Shown: positions 48,334-56,924 of the stretch, piece after piece | How positions within the stretch are numbered: the stretch's first letter is position 1 | Layout of the letters: each line of letters begins with the position of its first letter | Source of the DNA: Streptomyces sp. SCUT-3 | GTDB taxonomy: Bacteria; Actinomycetota; Actinomycetes; Streptomycetales; Streptomycetaceae | Direction of reading: 5' to 3' | Length of the DNA: 64,000 nucleotides | Assembly (NCBI RefSeq): GCF_014083985.1 | Contig: NZ_CP046907.1 | Span: 5,404,501 to 5,468,500 of the forward strand | Notes under the pieces: model-generated | The model's database searches: none | Told to the model about the DNA's origin: nothing | Seen by the model: the letters and a program-made list of their open reading frames with translations, nothing else | Program-made: the position numbers and the translations under genes

Positions 48334-51300
48334 TCAGGCGAACGGGATGGTGAGCACGGATCCCGAGCCCACCTGGATGGTGGACGCGGTGTTGCCCAGG
48401 GCGCTCCAGACCTCGACGCGGACGGTCCCGCCGTTCAGGTCGCCCAGGGTGCCCGAGGCGGAGTGCAGCCCCTGCCGGGCCGAGGAGTACTCCTCCCAGC
48501 CGGTGACCGGGTCGGTGGCGAAGTAGCGGAACGTCTCGACGCGGTCGAACGTGCCGTCGCCGGTCAGGTCGTACGACACCCGGGCCTGCTGGGCGTTGCC
48601 GACGGAGGTTCCGGCGTCGACCTTGAAGGTGAAGGACGTGGCGGCCCCCGACTTCAGGGAGCCCTTCACGTTCTTCACCTCGTAGACGACCGGGTTCTTC
48701 GGCGTGCCGTCGTTGTTCGTGCCGCCCGCCGACTGGATGGTGTCGGAGGAGGACGTCGCGCCCGCCTCGGTGGCGAGCGTGCCGCCCGACTGCGGGTAGA
48801 AGGTGTCGCCCGTGACGTACGGCGGGGGAGCGTCGCCGGTGGTGGTGACGGTCACGGTGCCGCTGGCCGGACCGACCTGGTTGGCGGTGTCGCGGGCCTT
48901 CACGCTGTACGTGTACTCGGTGCCGGAGGTCAGCCCGGTGTCGGTGTACGAGGTCCCGGTGACTGTGGCGACCTTCGTGGTGCCGCGGAGGACGTCGTAG
49001 TTCTTGACGCCCTTGTCGTCCTCGGCGGCGGCCCACTTCAGGGTGACCGAGCTGTCGGTGACGTCGCTCGCGACCGGGGTGCCGGGCGCGGTGGGCTTCG
49101 TGTCGTCGTCCGGCGGGACGGTGCCGCCGCCGGAGCCGCAGAGCGTGCCGAGGAGGGCGTCGTCACCGGCTCCGGACGCGGTGGACCTCGCCGGGACGTT
49201 CAGGACGCCGCCGTCGGAGAACTTCACCGAGCACTCCTCGCCGCCGTAGTTGTGCGCGGCGTACGTCCTGGTGCCGTTCTTCTCGAAGACCACGGCCGAC
49301 GGCGTGTTGGCGGTGACGGTCGTCTCCGGCGCACCGATGGAGTTCATCGTGGACACCCAGTGGTAGGTGTGGGCCTTGGTCTCGCCGGCCTCGGGGACGT
49401 AGCCGCCGTTCCACTGGTCCCAGAACGCCATGGCCTTGGCCGGGTCGGCCATCGCCTGGACCTCCCAGAAGACGTCCCGCCACTCGACGGCCGGGCCGCC
49501 GTTCTCCTTCTCCATCTCGGTGATGCTGCGGCGGAGCATGTCCTTCTCGCGGGCCAGGTGCAGCGAACCACCGGTCACCGGGAGGAAGTTGATGCCGTGG
49601 ATCTCCTCGGGGTTGGCGGTCCACCAGGTGGAGTAGGCGCCGCCGCTGCTCCAGACCATGCCCACGACGTCGTGGGTGAAGTCCTCGGGGTAGACCTGCT
49701 GGTCGGCGTCGAACCAGTACTGCGCGATCGACTCCGACTCGGTCGTCATCATGTAGACGCCCTGGTCGCGCAGCGCCTTGTCGCCCGTGGCCGAGCCCCA
49801 CATGATCAGGCCGGCGCTGAGGTTGATCGACTCCGAGGACGACTCCTGGTTGTTGCCGGCGGCGAACGCCTCGTGGCCGGCGGCCCAACTGTGGCCGGCG
49901 TAGGCGTCGAAGCCGCGCAGGAACGGGTACTCGGTGTCGTCCCGGGCCGGGTTGGCGGCGTCCTTGATCAGCTCCTTCACCATGCCGCCCCACTCGGAGT
50001 CGGCGGCCCACTGCGGGTCGTACTGCGCCACAATGGCCGCGGCCATCACGTAGTACGAGTAGTGGAAGTGGTGGTCGTTGAGCTCCTGGTCGCTGCCGTA
50101 CGACGCCGGGTACCCGATGAGGGTGCGCCAGTCCTTGTCGTAGGAGAACTCGGACGGGCCGCCGACGGTGAACCACTCCTCCATGCGTCCCTTGATCAGG
50201 GCGAGGAGCTTGTCGCGGTTGGCGGTCTCGCCGATCTGGTCGGCGATCGGCACGAGCTGGGCCAGCTTGCCCAGGGCCTTGCCGGTCCAGTAGGTGTCGA
50301 CGGCGCCGCTCAGGGGGTCGCCCTGCGTCAGCACGTCGTTGATGTACGCCTTGAGCTTGGCCTTGTCGACGCCCGGGGCGGCGGGCAGCCCCGGCAGGAC
50401 GCCGTTGACGTCCTGGACGGTCGTGAAGGACTTGCCCTCGCGGACCTTCATCTCACCGCGCGGCGAGACGTAGCCGTAGTCGGTGAGTTCGCTGGTGGTG
50501 TTCAGCCACTGGTGGCGGTAGAGCGCCTGCAGGGTGCCGGTCTCGTCGCCCTCCTTCGCCTCGGTGGTCAGCGAGTAGGTCGCCTTGACCTTGCCGTCGC
50601 CCTCCAGGTACTCCCAGTCGACCTTCGACCCGGTGACGAAGCTGAAGGCGTACTTCTCGTAGTCGGCGAGCGCGTCCTTGGAGGGCAGGACCGCCAGGGA
50701 GAAGTAGTCCTTGGAGCCCAGGTCGGCCCGGATGTCGTTGCCCGAGACGGTCCAGTCGCTGCTGCTCGGGGCGAACAGCGCGTAGTGGTGGCCGGAGATG
50801 GTGACGCCGAGGACGTTGCCCCGGTCGGCGAAGACGGTCGGCGGGGCCTCCGCGGTGATCTCCGCCGCGCCGCCGGTGCCCTCGGCGTACACGTACGGCA
50901 TGCCGTGGCCGACGGTCGCCCGCAGGGTGCGCGCGTCGTCCTTCCAGTAGGGGGTGACGGTCCAGTCGCTCCACCCGTCCGCCTTGGCGTCGGGGGAGTT
51001 GAGGCCCGCGAGGCCGAGGGTCAGGTCGGCCTTGTGCGGGAACTCGTACTGGCGGCCGCCGCCCACGATCTGGTGGGTGGTCGGGTAACCGACCTCCAGG
51101 CCGCCGGACACCGCCTTGTAGGTGAGGGGGTGCCCGTACATGTTCTCGGACCACGGGTTGCCGGCGAACCGCTGGAAGATCAGCGAGGACCACCAGTCGT
51201 TGGTCGGTACCGGCTTGTCCGCCATGGCGGGCGTGACCTTCGGTTTGACCGCCTGTCCGCCGTTGTTGGAGGGCCCCTGCCTCCCCGCCGGGCGGACGTC

Positions 51301-51426
51301 GCTGTAACTCCCCTTGCCCACGTCGACGGTGGCGGCGTGGGCGGCGCCGGCACCGGTGGTCGTCGCCAGGCCCGTGGCGGCCACGGCGGCCGCCGAGAGT
51401 AGGGCGAGACGTCTGCGTAGTCTCAT
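48334..51426 (-). CDS. secreted GH81 endo-beta-1,3-glucanase with FN3 and C-terminal beta domain
   Basis: 1030 aa. Signal peptide (MRLRRRLALLSAAAVAATGLATT...AHA). GH81 catalytic region about 50-720: VPTNDWWSSLIFQRF, KDWRTLIGYPASYGSDQELNDHHFHYSYYVMAAA, and SWAAGHEAFAAGNNQESSSESINLSAGL with the conserved Glu residues. A fibronectin type III domain follows about 790-870 (PGTPVASDVTDSSVTLKWAAAEDD), then a C-terminal beta module. Extracellular beta-1,3-glucan (laminarin/fungal wall) hydrolase. ATG 51426 with LacI-type operator just upstream. Confidence 0.93.
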   Translation of the reverse strand: MRLRRRLALLSAAAVAATGLATTTGAGAAHAATVDVGKGSYSDVRPAGRQGPSNNGGQAVKPKVTPAMADKPVPTNDWWSSLIFQRFAGNPWSENMYGHPLTYKAVSGGLEVGYPTTHQIVGGGRQYEFPHKADLTLGLAGLNSPDAKADGWSDWTVTPYWKDDARTLRATVGHGMPYVYAEGTGGAAEITAEAPPTVFADRGNVLGVTISGHHYALFAPSSSDWTVSGNDIRADLGSKDYFSLAVLPSKDALADYEKYAFSFVTGSKVDWEYLEGDGKVKATYSLTTEAKEGDETGTLQALYRHQWLNTTSELTDYGYVSPRGEMKVREGKSFTTVQDVNGVLPGLPAAPGVDKAKLKAYINDVLTQGDPLSGAVDTYWTGKALGKLAQLVPIADQIGETANRDKLLALIKGRMEEWFTVGGPSEFSYDKDWRTLIGYPASYGSDQELNDHHFHYSYYVMAAAIVAQYDPQWAADSEWGGMVKELIKDAANPARDDTEYPFLRGFDAYAGHSWAAGHEAFAAGNNQESSSESINLSAGLIMWGSATGDKALRDQGVYMMTTESESIAQYWFDADQQVYPEDFTHDVVGMVWSSGGAYSTWWTANPEEIHGINFLPVTGGSLHLAREKDMLRRSITEMEKENGGPAVEWRDVFWEVQAMADPAKAMAFWDQWNGGYVPEAGETKAHTYHWVSTMNSIGAPETTVTANTPSAVVFEKNGTRTYAAHNYGGEECSVKFSDGGVLNVPARSTASGAGDDALLGTLCGSGGGTVPPDDDTKPTAPGTPVASDVTDSSVTLKWAAAEDDKGVKNYDVLRGTTKVATVTGTSYTDTGLTSGTEYTYSVKARDTANQVGPASGTVTVTTTGDAPPPYVTGDTFYPQSGGTLATEAGATSSSDTIQSAGGTNNDGTPKNPVVYEVKNVKGSLKSGAATSFTFKVDAGTSVGNAQQARVSYDLTGDGTFDRVETFRYFATDPVTGWEEYSSARQGLHSASGTLGDLNGGTVRVEVWSALGNTASTIQVGSGSVLTIPFA

Positions 51427-51437
51427 CAACAGCCTCT

Positions 51438-51453
51438 CTGAGAGCGCTCTCAG
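51438..51453 (-). promoter_or_regulatory. LacI/CebR-type operator O1 of GH81
   Basis: Perfect 16-bp palindrome CTGAGAGCGCTCTCAG, 11 bp upstream of the GH81 ATG and downstream of its -10 box. Confidence 0.85.
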
Positions 51454-51463
51454 GAACGGCGAC

Positions 51464-51492
51464 AACGTAGGCTCGCGGCAGCGGGCGGTCAA
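51464..51492 (-). promoter_or_regulatory. GH81 promoter
   Basis: On the reverse strand TTGACC (51492-51487), 17 bp, TACGTT (51469-51464). O1 follows immediately, at about +4 to +20. Confidence 0.75.
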
Positions 51493-51755
51493 TACTTGCA
51501 ACCAAAGAACTCCCCGAGGGGCAGGGGTGGTTCAAGTACCGACCGCTCAGTGGCGGCGCGGCCCGCGAACCCCCGCCCGGCGGGCCGCGCGCGTGCTGTT
51601 GGCGCAGGTTTGCGCCCCCGCGGTGACCGGAATGCGGCCCCTTCTGTACCGGACTGCCACGGTTGCGTCGATGCCGACGCCCGGTGTCTGCGCTACGGCG
51701 ACAAGTTGTTCGGCCATCGGGAGGCGAACCCGGCGCGAGCAGCGGTGGTTGCGGC

Positions 51756-51830
51756 GGTGCCTTTGGTCGACCGCAGCGCGGACCGGCGCATGAGAGCGCT
51801 CTCATCGCGATGCGGTCGACCAAAGGCACC
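51756..51830. repeat. 75-bp palindromic structure with second LacI-type operator at the centre
   Basis: Perfect 20-bp arms GGTGCCTTTGGTCGACCGCA (51756-51775 / 51811-51830). The 35-bp centre contains ATGAGAGCGCTCTCAT at 51790-51805, the same core as O1. It lies about 350 bp upstream of O1 and overlaps a transposase remnant. Confidence 0.85.
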
Positions 51831-51937
51831 ACCGTCCGGGCAGGGCGCCGGATCACCGCCGAACCGCTGCCTCTGCGGACCGCCCGCAGTAGCCGCCGGC
51901 CCTCGCCGTCGTCGATCTCCCGAACCCGAACGCTGTC
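51815..51937 (-). pseudogene. IS630-family transposase N-terminal remnant
   Basis: About 41 aa (SVRVREIDDGEGRRLLRAVRRGSGSAVIRRPARTVV) match the start of actinomycete IS630-type transposases (VRVREIxxxEGxRLxRIVRRGSGSVVTWRRAQ). It lacks the rest of the HTH and DDE; the 75-bp palindrome follows in place of it. Confidence 0.6.
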
Positions 51938-52052
51938 AGGCGGTGGCGCCCGCCGAGCGGAGCGAGCGGCCGAGATCGCCGACGAGCCGGGCCCACGCGT
52001 CGAACATCTCCTGAAAGGTGAACGCCTTGCGCCAGCCGCGTTGATGCAGCAC
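51936..52052 (-). pseudogene. truncated hypothetical coding fragment
   Basis: Strongly coding by third-base G/C but only about 38 aa from a weak GTG (HQRGWRKAFTFQEMFDAWARLVGDLGRS...). It stops next to the IS630-like remnant, as if the IS cut the gene. I recognise the style of small actinomycete proteins, but not a family. Confidence 0.45.
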
Positions 52053-52189
52053 TTCGCCTGCTGTCTGCTCGTTGCGGGGCTCCGTGCGCCGGATCCTGGC
52101 ATGCGCCCCGGTCCGGTGGCCACGGGTTTCTCCTGGCCACCGGACCGGAGCGGCGCTTCGGGGGCGTCGGCGGCCGGACCGCTCCGGGA

Positions 52190-52498
52190 TCATTCCGCCG
52201 GGGGTTCTCGGTAGGCGACGAAGCGGTCGACTCCCGTTTCGGCGAGTGAGTCCAGTGCGTCGAGCCGCGTGGCCGCCGCGACGATCAGGTCGTACTCCGT
52301 CCGCAGGATGCGGATGCGGAAGTACTCGATCACTCGCGCGAGGTCGTCCACGGCCAGTTCGGCCTCGTCGTTGTCGACCATGCGGACGACCGAGCGCAGC
52401 GCGTCCGCAGGGCCCTTCTCCCCGGCCGACCGGACCGCGATGCTCTCGGCGGCCGAACGGACGAGCGCGGCGGGCGAGTCCGGTGCGTTCGTCTGCAC
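52190..52498 (-). CDS. hypothetical helical protein
   Basis: 102 aa from GTG 52498 with AAGGAG upstream. Helical and acidic (ALRSVVRMVDNDEAELAVDDLARVIEYFRIRILRTEYDLIVAAATRLDALDSL). No family known to me. Same strand and just upstream of the truncated fragment at 51936-52052, which may have been its operon partner. Confidence 0.6.
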   Translation of the reverse strand: MQTNAPDSPAALVRSAAESIAVRSAGEKGPADALRSVVRMVDNDEAELAVDDLARVIEYFRIRILRTEYDLIVAAATRLDALDSLAETGVDRFVAYREPPAE

Positions 52499-53370
52499 GG
52501 GGCGTGCTCCTTCGTGAAGGCCGACCGGTCCGGTCGGTGCGGACGGCGGGAGGGCGGCGGCACGGCGAGGGGCCACGGTTTCCGCCCGCGGGGGCGAAGA
52601 AGGCCGTGAGGTCGGCCGTTGGGCCATGGGGGTGACCTGGCTGCGGTTTGCCGCCGTGCTTTTCGCAGGCACCCCTGGGTGGCGCAATGTCTTGCTCTGT
52701 GCGGGGGCGAAAATAGCCCGTGTGGGGTACGCCCGCGAAAGGCTGCGGTGGCAAACCGCAGAAACGGGCGGCAAGCGCGGTGGTAAACCGTCGACCGGGT
52801 CCTCGCCCCGCCCAGCCGGGGCGACCCGCCGCGGGAGCGAGGTGCCGGCCGAGCGGCGACGGAGCCACCGGGGGCGGCGGTTCGTGGCGGTCGGCTGCCC
52901 GCAGCGCGGGCAGGACGCGGGTCCGGGCGCACCGCGCGTCGGTCGATCGACCGCGAAACCGCAACAAGCGGAACAACTTCCGACCCGAAACGTGATGTCC
53001 GTCACAGGCGGGACTCCGTCCACGAAGCGGCTTAGTGGATGCCGTGCGGCGGCAAAAGGACCCAGGAGTACCAAAAGGGAAATTCCGCCCCGGGTCGCTC
53101 TTTGTTCCTCCGTGGGCGGACGGCCTCTCGTCCTCGTCGGGGAACCGGGCGGCGTTATGACGCGGCGACAGGCGCCCTCCGGGTCCGACGGGTGGCGGTC
53201 GCTGCATGTCCCGACGGGTCTGGCAAGGCCCCTGCCCGGTACGAAGACGCCTAGTAACTGCGCTCTTTGCCCGTTGTGCGCCGGCGTTCTCACAATGGCC
53301 GGGCTCGCAAGGCGCCCCCACGGCGGCACCCCCACTACCCGCCCGCCGGAAGCACGGAATGAGGTCATCC
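52499..53370. other. 872-bp region: possible zinc-ribbon ORF and two distant inverted repeats
   Basis: On the reverse strand a GTG at 53005 with GGAG before it starts VTDITFRVGSCSACCGFAV...ASCPRCGQPTA, a four-Cys zinc-ribbon pattern, but the reading frame soon loses coding character and runs on into the next gene, so I leave it as tentative. An inverted repeat CTGCGGTTTGCC (52641-52652) with its mate at 52750-52761 lies in an AT-richer stretch. The promoter of the CAP-domain gene is near the right end. Confidence 0.4.
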
Positions 53371-54273
53371 ATGCCGAAGCACCGCAAGAGCCCCCGTCAC
53401 CGGAAGATAGCCGTCACGGTCGCGGCCGCCATGGCCGTGGGAACGCCGTCGGTCGCCTTCGCGTCCGGGGCCTGGAACGACGACTGGAGCTGGCAGGAGA
53501 GCTGGAGCCGGCAGGGCGAGGAGAAGGACCGCTCGCACGGCGCGGACCGCGCCCACGACTGGCGGGACGGCAAGGGCGACGGCGGCTCGTACCGCGACGG
53601 CGGACGCGACGACTCCGCCGACGCCAAGGACGGCTACGGAGGGGCCTGGTCGAAGCCCGGTTCCGAGCCCGTCGCGAAGGAGTCGGCCAAGGCCGGCACG
53701 CCCGCCCCGAAGGCACCGTCCGACGCGTCCGCCCCCGGCGCCGCGTCCCCCGGCAAGGACGCGTCCGCTCCCGAGGCGCCCTCCTCCGGGAAGACCTGGA
53801 CCAAGGACTCCTGGACCAAGGCGCCGTCGTCCCCGGGCACCTCGGCGCCGGCCCCCTCCGCCACGGGCGGGAGCACCTCCGCCGCGCCCGCCGCCTCCGA
53901 CGCCGTCAAGCGGGTCCTGGAGCTGGTCAACGCCGAGCGGGGGAAGGTCGGCTGCGCACCGCTGTCGCTGAACGACAAGCTCATGGCCGCGGCCCAGGCC
54001 CACAGCGAGGACATGGCCGCGCACCGCAACATGTCCCACACCGGCTCCGACGGCTCCTCCCCGTCCGAGCGGATCAAGCGGGCCGGCTACACCGCGGGCG
54101 CCTCCGCGGAGAACGTCGCCTACGGCTACAGCACCCCCGAGAAGGTCATGGACGGCTGGATGACCAGCGACGGGCACCGGCGCAACATCCTCAACTGCTC
54201 CTACAAGGACATCGGCATCGGCCTGGCCCAGCCGGGCAACTACTGGACCCAGGACTTCGGCACCTCCCGGTGA
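53371..54273 (+). CDS. secreted CAP/SCP-domain protein
   Basis: 300 aa. Signal peptide to about 30 (AVTVAAAMAVGTPSVAFA), then a Trp/Asp/Lys/Ser/Pro-rich low-complexity region to residue 170, and a C-terminal CAP domain: LELVNAERGKVGCAPLSLNDKLMAAAQAHSEDMAAHRNMSH, GASAENVAYGYSTPEKVMDGWMTSDGHRRNILN. Conserved CAP His/Glu are seen. ATG 53371 is 6 nt after GAGG; an in-frame ATG 12 nt earlier lacks one. Confidence 0.9.
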   Translation: MPKHRKSPRHRKIAVTVAAAMAVGTPSVAFASGAWNDDWSWQESWSRQGEEKDRSHGADRAHDWRDGKGDGGSYRDGGRDDSADAKDGYGGAWSKPGSEPVAKESAKAGTPAPKAPSDASAPGAASPGKDASAPEAPSSGKTWTKDSWTKAPSSPGTSAPAPSATGGSTSAAPAASDAVKRVLELVNAERGKVGCAPLSLNDKLMAAAQAHSEDMAAHRNMSHTGSDGSSPSERIKRAGYTAGASAENVAYGYSTPEKVMDGWMTSDGHRRNILNCSYKDIGIGLAQPGNYWTQDFGTSR

Positions 54274-54332
54274 CCGACAGCCGGTTACCGGCAACCGGTC
54301 ACCGGTCACCGCCGCCGGATCGGACCGGCCGC

Positions 54333-54373
54333 GCCCTGCCGGGCGCCGTCGCCCCCACGGCGCCCGGCAGGGC
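54333..54373. terminator. bidirectional terminator
   Basis: Perfect 17-bp stem (GCCCTGCCGGGCGCCGT arms) with a 7-nt loop between convergent CAP and DUF574 genes. Confidence 0.87.
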
Positions 54374-54423
54374 TGCCCGGCTTCCCGGCCGCCCGCCGGG
54401 CGGCCGGGGCCCGCGGCCGTTCG

Positions 54424-55236
54424 TCAGGGCTTGCGGCCGACTCCGGCGAAGCCGGTGAAGGCCACGGGGTCCTCCTGCTCGGGCGGGCTGTCGGGACGCC
54501 AGAGGGGCAGGGGAACCACCCCTGGTTCGATCGGCTCGAACCCGTCGAAGAACCGCTCCACCTGCTCCCGGGAGCGCATCACCAGCGGGGAGCTCGCCCC
54601 GCGGTAGACGCCTTCCACCCGGCTGCCCTGCTCGGACGAGAGCGGGCTGCCCTCGGTCGAGGCGTGGGTCATGATCAGCAGGCTGCCCGGGGCGAGGGCG
54701 TCGCGCAGTTCGGCCACCGCCCGGTGGGGGTCGTCCGCCTCGGTCAGGAAGTGCAGCACCGCGACCAGCAGGAGGGCGACGGGCCGCTCCAGGTCCAGCA
54801 GCCCGCGGACCTGCGGGCTGTCCAGGATCTGCCGCGGTTCGCGCAGGTCGGCCGCCGCCACCGCGGCGTACCCGCAGCCGTCCAGCACGGCGCGGCTGTG
54901 GGCCACGGCCACCGGGTCGTTGTCCACGTACACCACGCGGGCCTGTCCGGTCGCGGCCCGGGCGACCTCGTGGACGTTGCCGAAGTCGGGGATGCCGGAG
55001 CCGACGTCCAGGAACTGCGTGACGCCCTCGCCGGCGGCGAAGCGCACGGCGCGCCGCATGAAGGAGCGGTTCGCCTGCATGATCTTCGGCAGGCCCGGCA
55101 CGGCCTCCAGGGCCCTGCGGGCGGCCTCCCGGTCCACCTCGAAGTTGTGCGAGCCGCCCAGGTAGTAGTTGTAGATCCGCGCCACGCTCGGCACGGAGAG
55201 GTCGATCCCCGCAGGGGCCCACGAGGGGCGCTCCAT
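54424..55236 (-). CDS. DUF574-family SAM-dependent methyltransferase (second copy)
   Basis: 270 aa. Same family as 18677-19528: SVARIYNYYLGGSHNFEVDREAARRAL, FLDVGSGIPDFGNVHEVA and VVYVDNDPVAVAHSR. ATG 55236 chosen over the adjacent GTG 55239; GGGAGAG precedes. Its substrate is unknown; it is not closely similar to the other copy outside the motifs. Confidence 0.9.
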   Translation of the reverse strand: MERPSWAPAGIDLSVPSVARIYNYYLGGSHNFEVDREAARRALEAVPGLPKIMQANRSFMRRAVRFAAGEGVTQFLDVGSGIPDFGNVHEVARAATGQARVVYVDNDPVAVAHSRAVLDGCGYAAVAAADLREPRQILDSPQVRGLLDLERPVALLLVAVLHFLTEADDPHRAVAELRDALAPGSLLIMTHASTEGSPLSSEQGSRVEGVYRGASSPLVMRSREQVERFFDGFEPIEPGVVPLPLWRPDSPPEQEDPVAFTGFAGVGRKP

Positions 55237-55541
55237 CACACGCTCTCCCGGTTCCGTCTGCCGCGCGGTCCCCTTCCGGGCCGCGCGGACGTGTCGGCCA
55301 GACGGTATCGGCTGATTGCGGGCCGGAGCCTGGCCCCTCTCAACTTCCTTGCGGGGAGACCCTCTTGGGAATCGGGGGAGGCGGCGCCCGGGAGCGGCGC
55401 CGGGCCGGGGCGTGGGCAGGCGTCCGGCCGCAGGCTACGATCCTGCCCGTCCGGTCGCCGGATGCCCGGTCAGCCCGGGGCCCCACCTGACGGCGTGCCT
55501 CGTCGCGGCGGTCCGCGCCGCCGCCCGCCGAAGGGAAGACC
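55237..55541. other. 305-bp intergenic region
   Basis: Divergent starts of the DUF574 and P450 genes. No palindrome longer than 8 bp was evident. No gene seen. Confidence 0.6.
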
Positions 55542-56924
55542 ATGGCCACTTCGCCGATGCCCGACGACCTGGAGACGCTCGTCCCGGAACCCTGGACGGG
55601 CAGGGAGTTCGAGGCCGACCCCGCCCCCTTCCTGGAGCGCCTGCGCGCGGCCCACGGGCCGGTGGCCCCGGTCGAACTGATGGGGGTGCGGCTGTGGATG
55701 GTCCTGGACTACCGCGAGAGCCTGGAGGTCCTGCAGGACGAGACCGCCTGGCGCAAGGACATGTCCCACTGGCGCGCCATGACCCAGGGGCGGGTGCCAC
55801 GGGACTGGTCGCTGCTGTCGACCGGGCTCACCCGGCGCAGCATGATGTCCTACGACGGCGAGGAGCACCGACGGGCGAGCATCGTGCTCGACCGGGCGAT
55901 GCGGCCCTTCCAGCACCCGACGCACCCGCAGGCCCGGGCGCTGCGGGAGGCCGTCGCCCGGATCGCCGACGAACTGCTCGACCTGATGACCGAGGGCGGC
56001 GACGGCACCGGGACGGCGGACCTGTGCGCCCAGTACACCCGGCCGCTGCCGGTGATGGTGGTCGGCCGGCTGTTCGGCTTCCCGGCCGACCTGGACGACG
56101 AGCTCCTCATGGACGTGTGGCGCGCGCTCGACGGCAGTACCGACACGGTCGCCGCGGCCGAGCGGCTGATCGCCGCCATGGAGCGGCTGGCCGAGCGCAA
56201 GAAGGCCGAGCCGGGCGACGACCTGGTCTCCGGGCTCCTGGCGGCGAGCCCCGGGCTGCCCGCCGCGCAGCTGGCGGTGGAGCTGTACCAGGTGCTGTCC
56301 GTCGGCGCCGACTCCACCGGGAACCTGATCGCCAACACGGTCCTGGAGGTCCTGCGGGGCAACACCGGCGCGTGCGCCGCGCTGGCCTCCGGCCGGACCG
56401 GCGAGGCCGTCAACCACGCGGCCATCGCCTGCCCGCCGATCGGCGCGCTGCCGCTGCGCTTCGCCGCCTCGGACGTCCCCGTGGGCCGGTACGTGATCGC
56501 CGCGGGCGACCCGGTCGCGGTCAGCGTCGTCGCCGCGCACCGCGACCCGGCCTTCGCCGGCCGGCTGGCGGCCGACGCGCTCCACAGCACCCGCGCCCAC
56601 CTGGCGTGGGGAGCGGGGCAGCACCAGTGCCCGGCCCGGGACCTGGCCGGCAGCATCGTCTCGATCGCGCTGGAGCGGCTCTTCGCCCGCTTCTCCCGGC
56701 TCGAGCCGGTCGAGCCCCTGGACGAGCTGCCGTGGCGCGCCACCCTCTCCGTCCGCAGCCTGCGCGCCCTGGTGGTCCGCTACGAACTCGCCCCGGCCCC
56801 GCACGGCGGGGAGGGCCGGGAGGTCACGCGGGAGGCGGACGCCGCGGCGCAGGTCCCGCGGACCGAGCAGCCCCGCACCGGCCTGCGGCGGCTCCTGGGC
56901 GCCCTGCGGCGCAGGGTCGGCTGA
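55542..56924 (+). CDS. cytochrome P450 lacking the ExxR motif
   Basis: 460 aa. Heme-binding loop LAWGAGQHQCPARDLA (Cys ligand), I-helix LSVGADSTGN (oxygen site; ADST) and C-helix WRKDMSHWRAM. In the K-helix position the segment is GEAVNHAAIACPPIGALPLRF, giving E-x-x-N rather than ExxR, as in the actinomycete CYP157-like group. Long C-terminal tail after YELAPAPH is poorly conserved. ATG 55542. No ferredoxin gene next to it, so the redox partner is elsewhere. Confidence 0.9.
   Translation: MATSPMPDDLETLVPEPWTGREFEADPAPFLERLRAAHGPVAPVELMGVRLWMVLDYRESLEVLQDETAWRKDMSHWRAMTQGRVPRDWSLLSTGLTRRSMMSYDGEEHRRASIVLDRAMRPFQHPTHPQARALREAVARIADELLDLMTEGGDGTGTADLCAQYTRPLPVMVVGRLFGFPADLDDELLMDVWRALDGSTDTVAAAERLIAAMERLAERKKAEPGDDLVSGLLAASPGLPAAQLAVELYQVLSVGADSTGNLIANTVLEVLRGNTGACAALASGRTGEAVNHAAIACPPIGALPLRFAASDVPVGRYVIAAGDPVAVSVVAAHRDPAFAGRLAADALHSTRAHLAWGAGQHQCPARDLAGSIVSIALERLFARFSRLEPVEPLDELPWRATLSVRSLRALVVRYELAPAPHGGEGREVTREADAAAQVPRTEQPRTGLRRLLGALRRRVG

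Noticed and set aside
52190-53368. Single 392-aa gene joining the zinc-ribbon start with the 102-aa protein
   Set aside because: The middle third has intergenic-like codon use and the 102-aa part has its own ribosome site.
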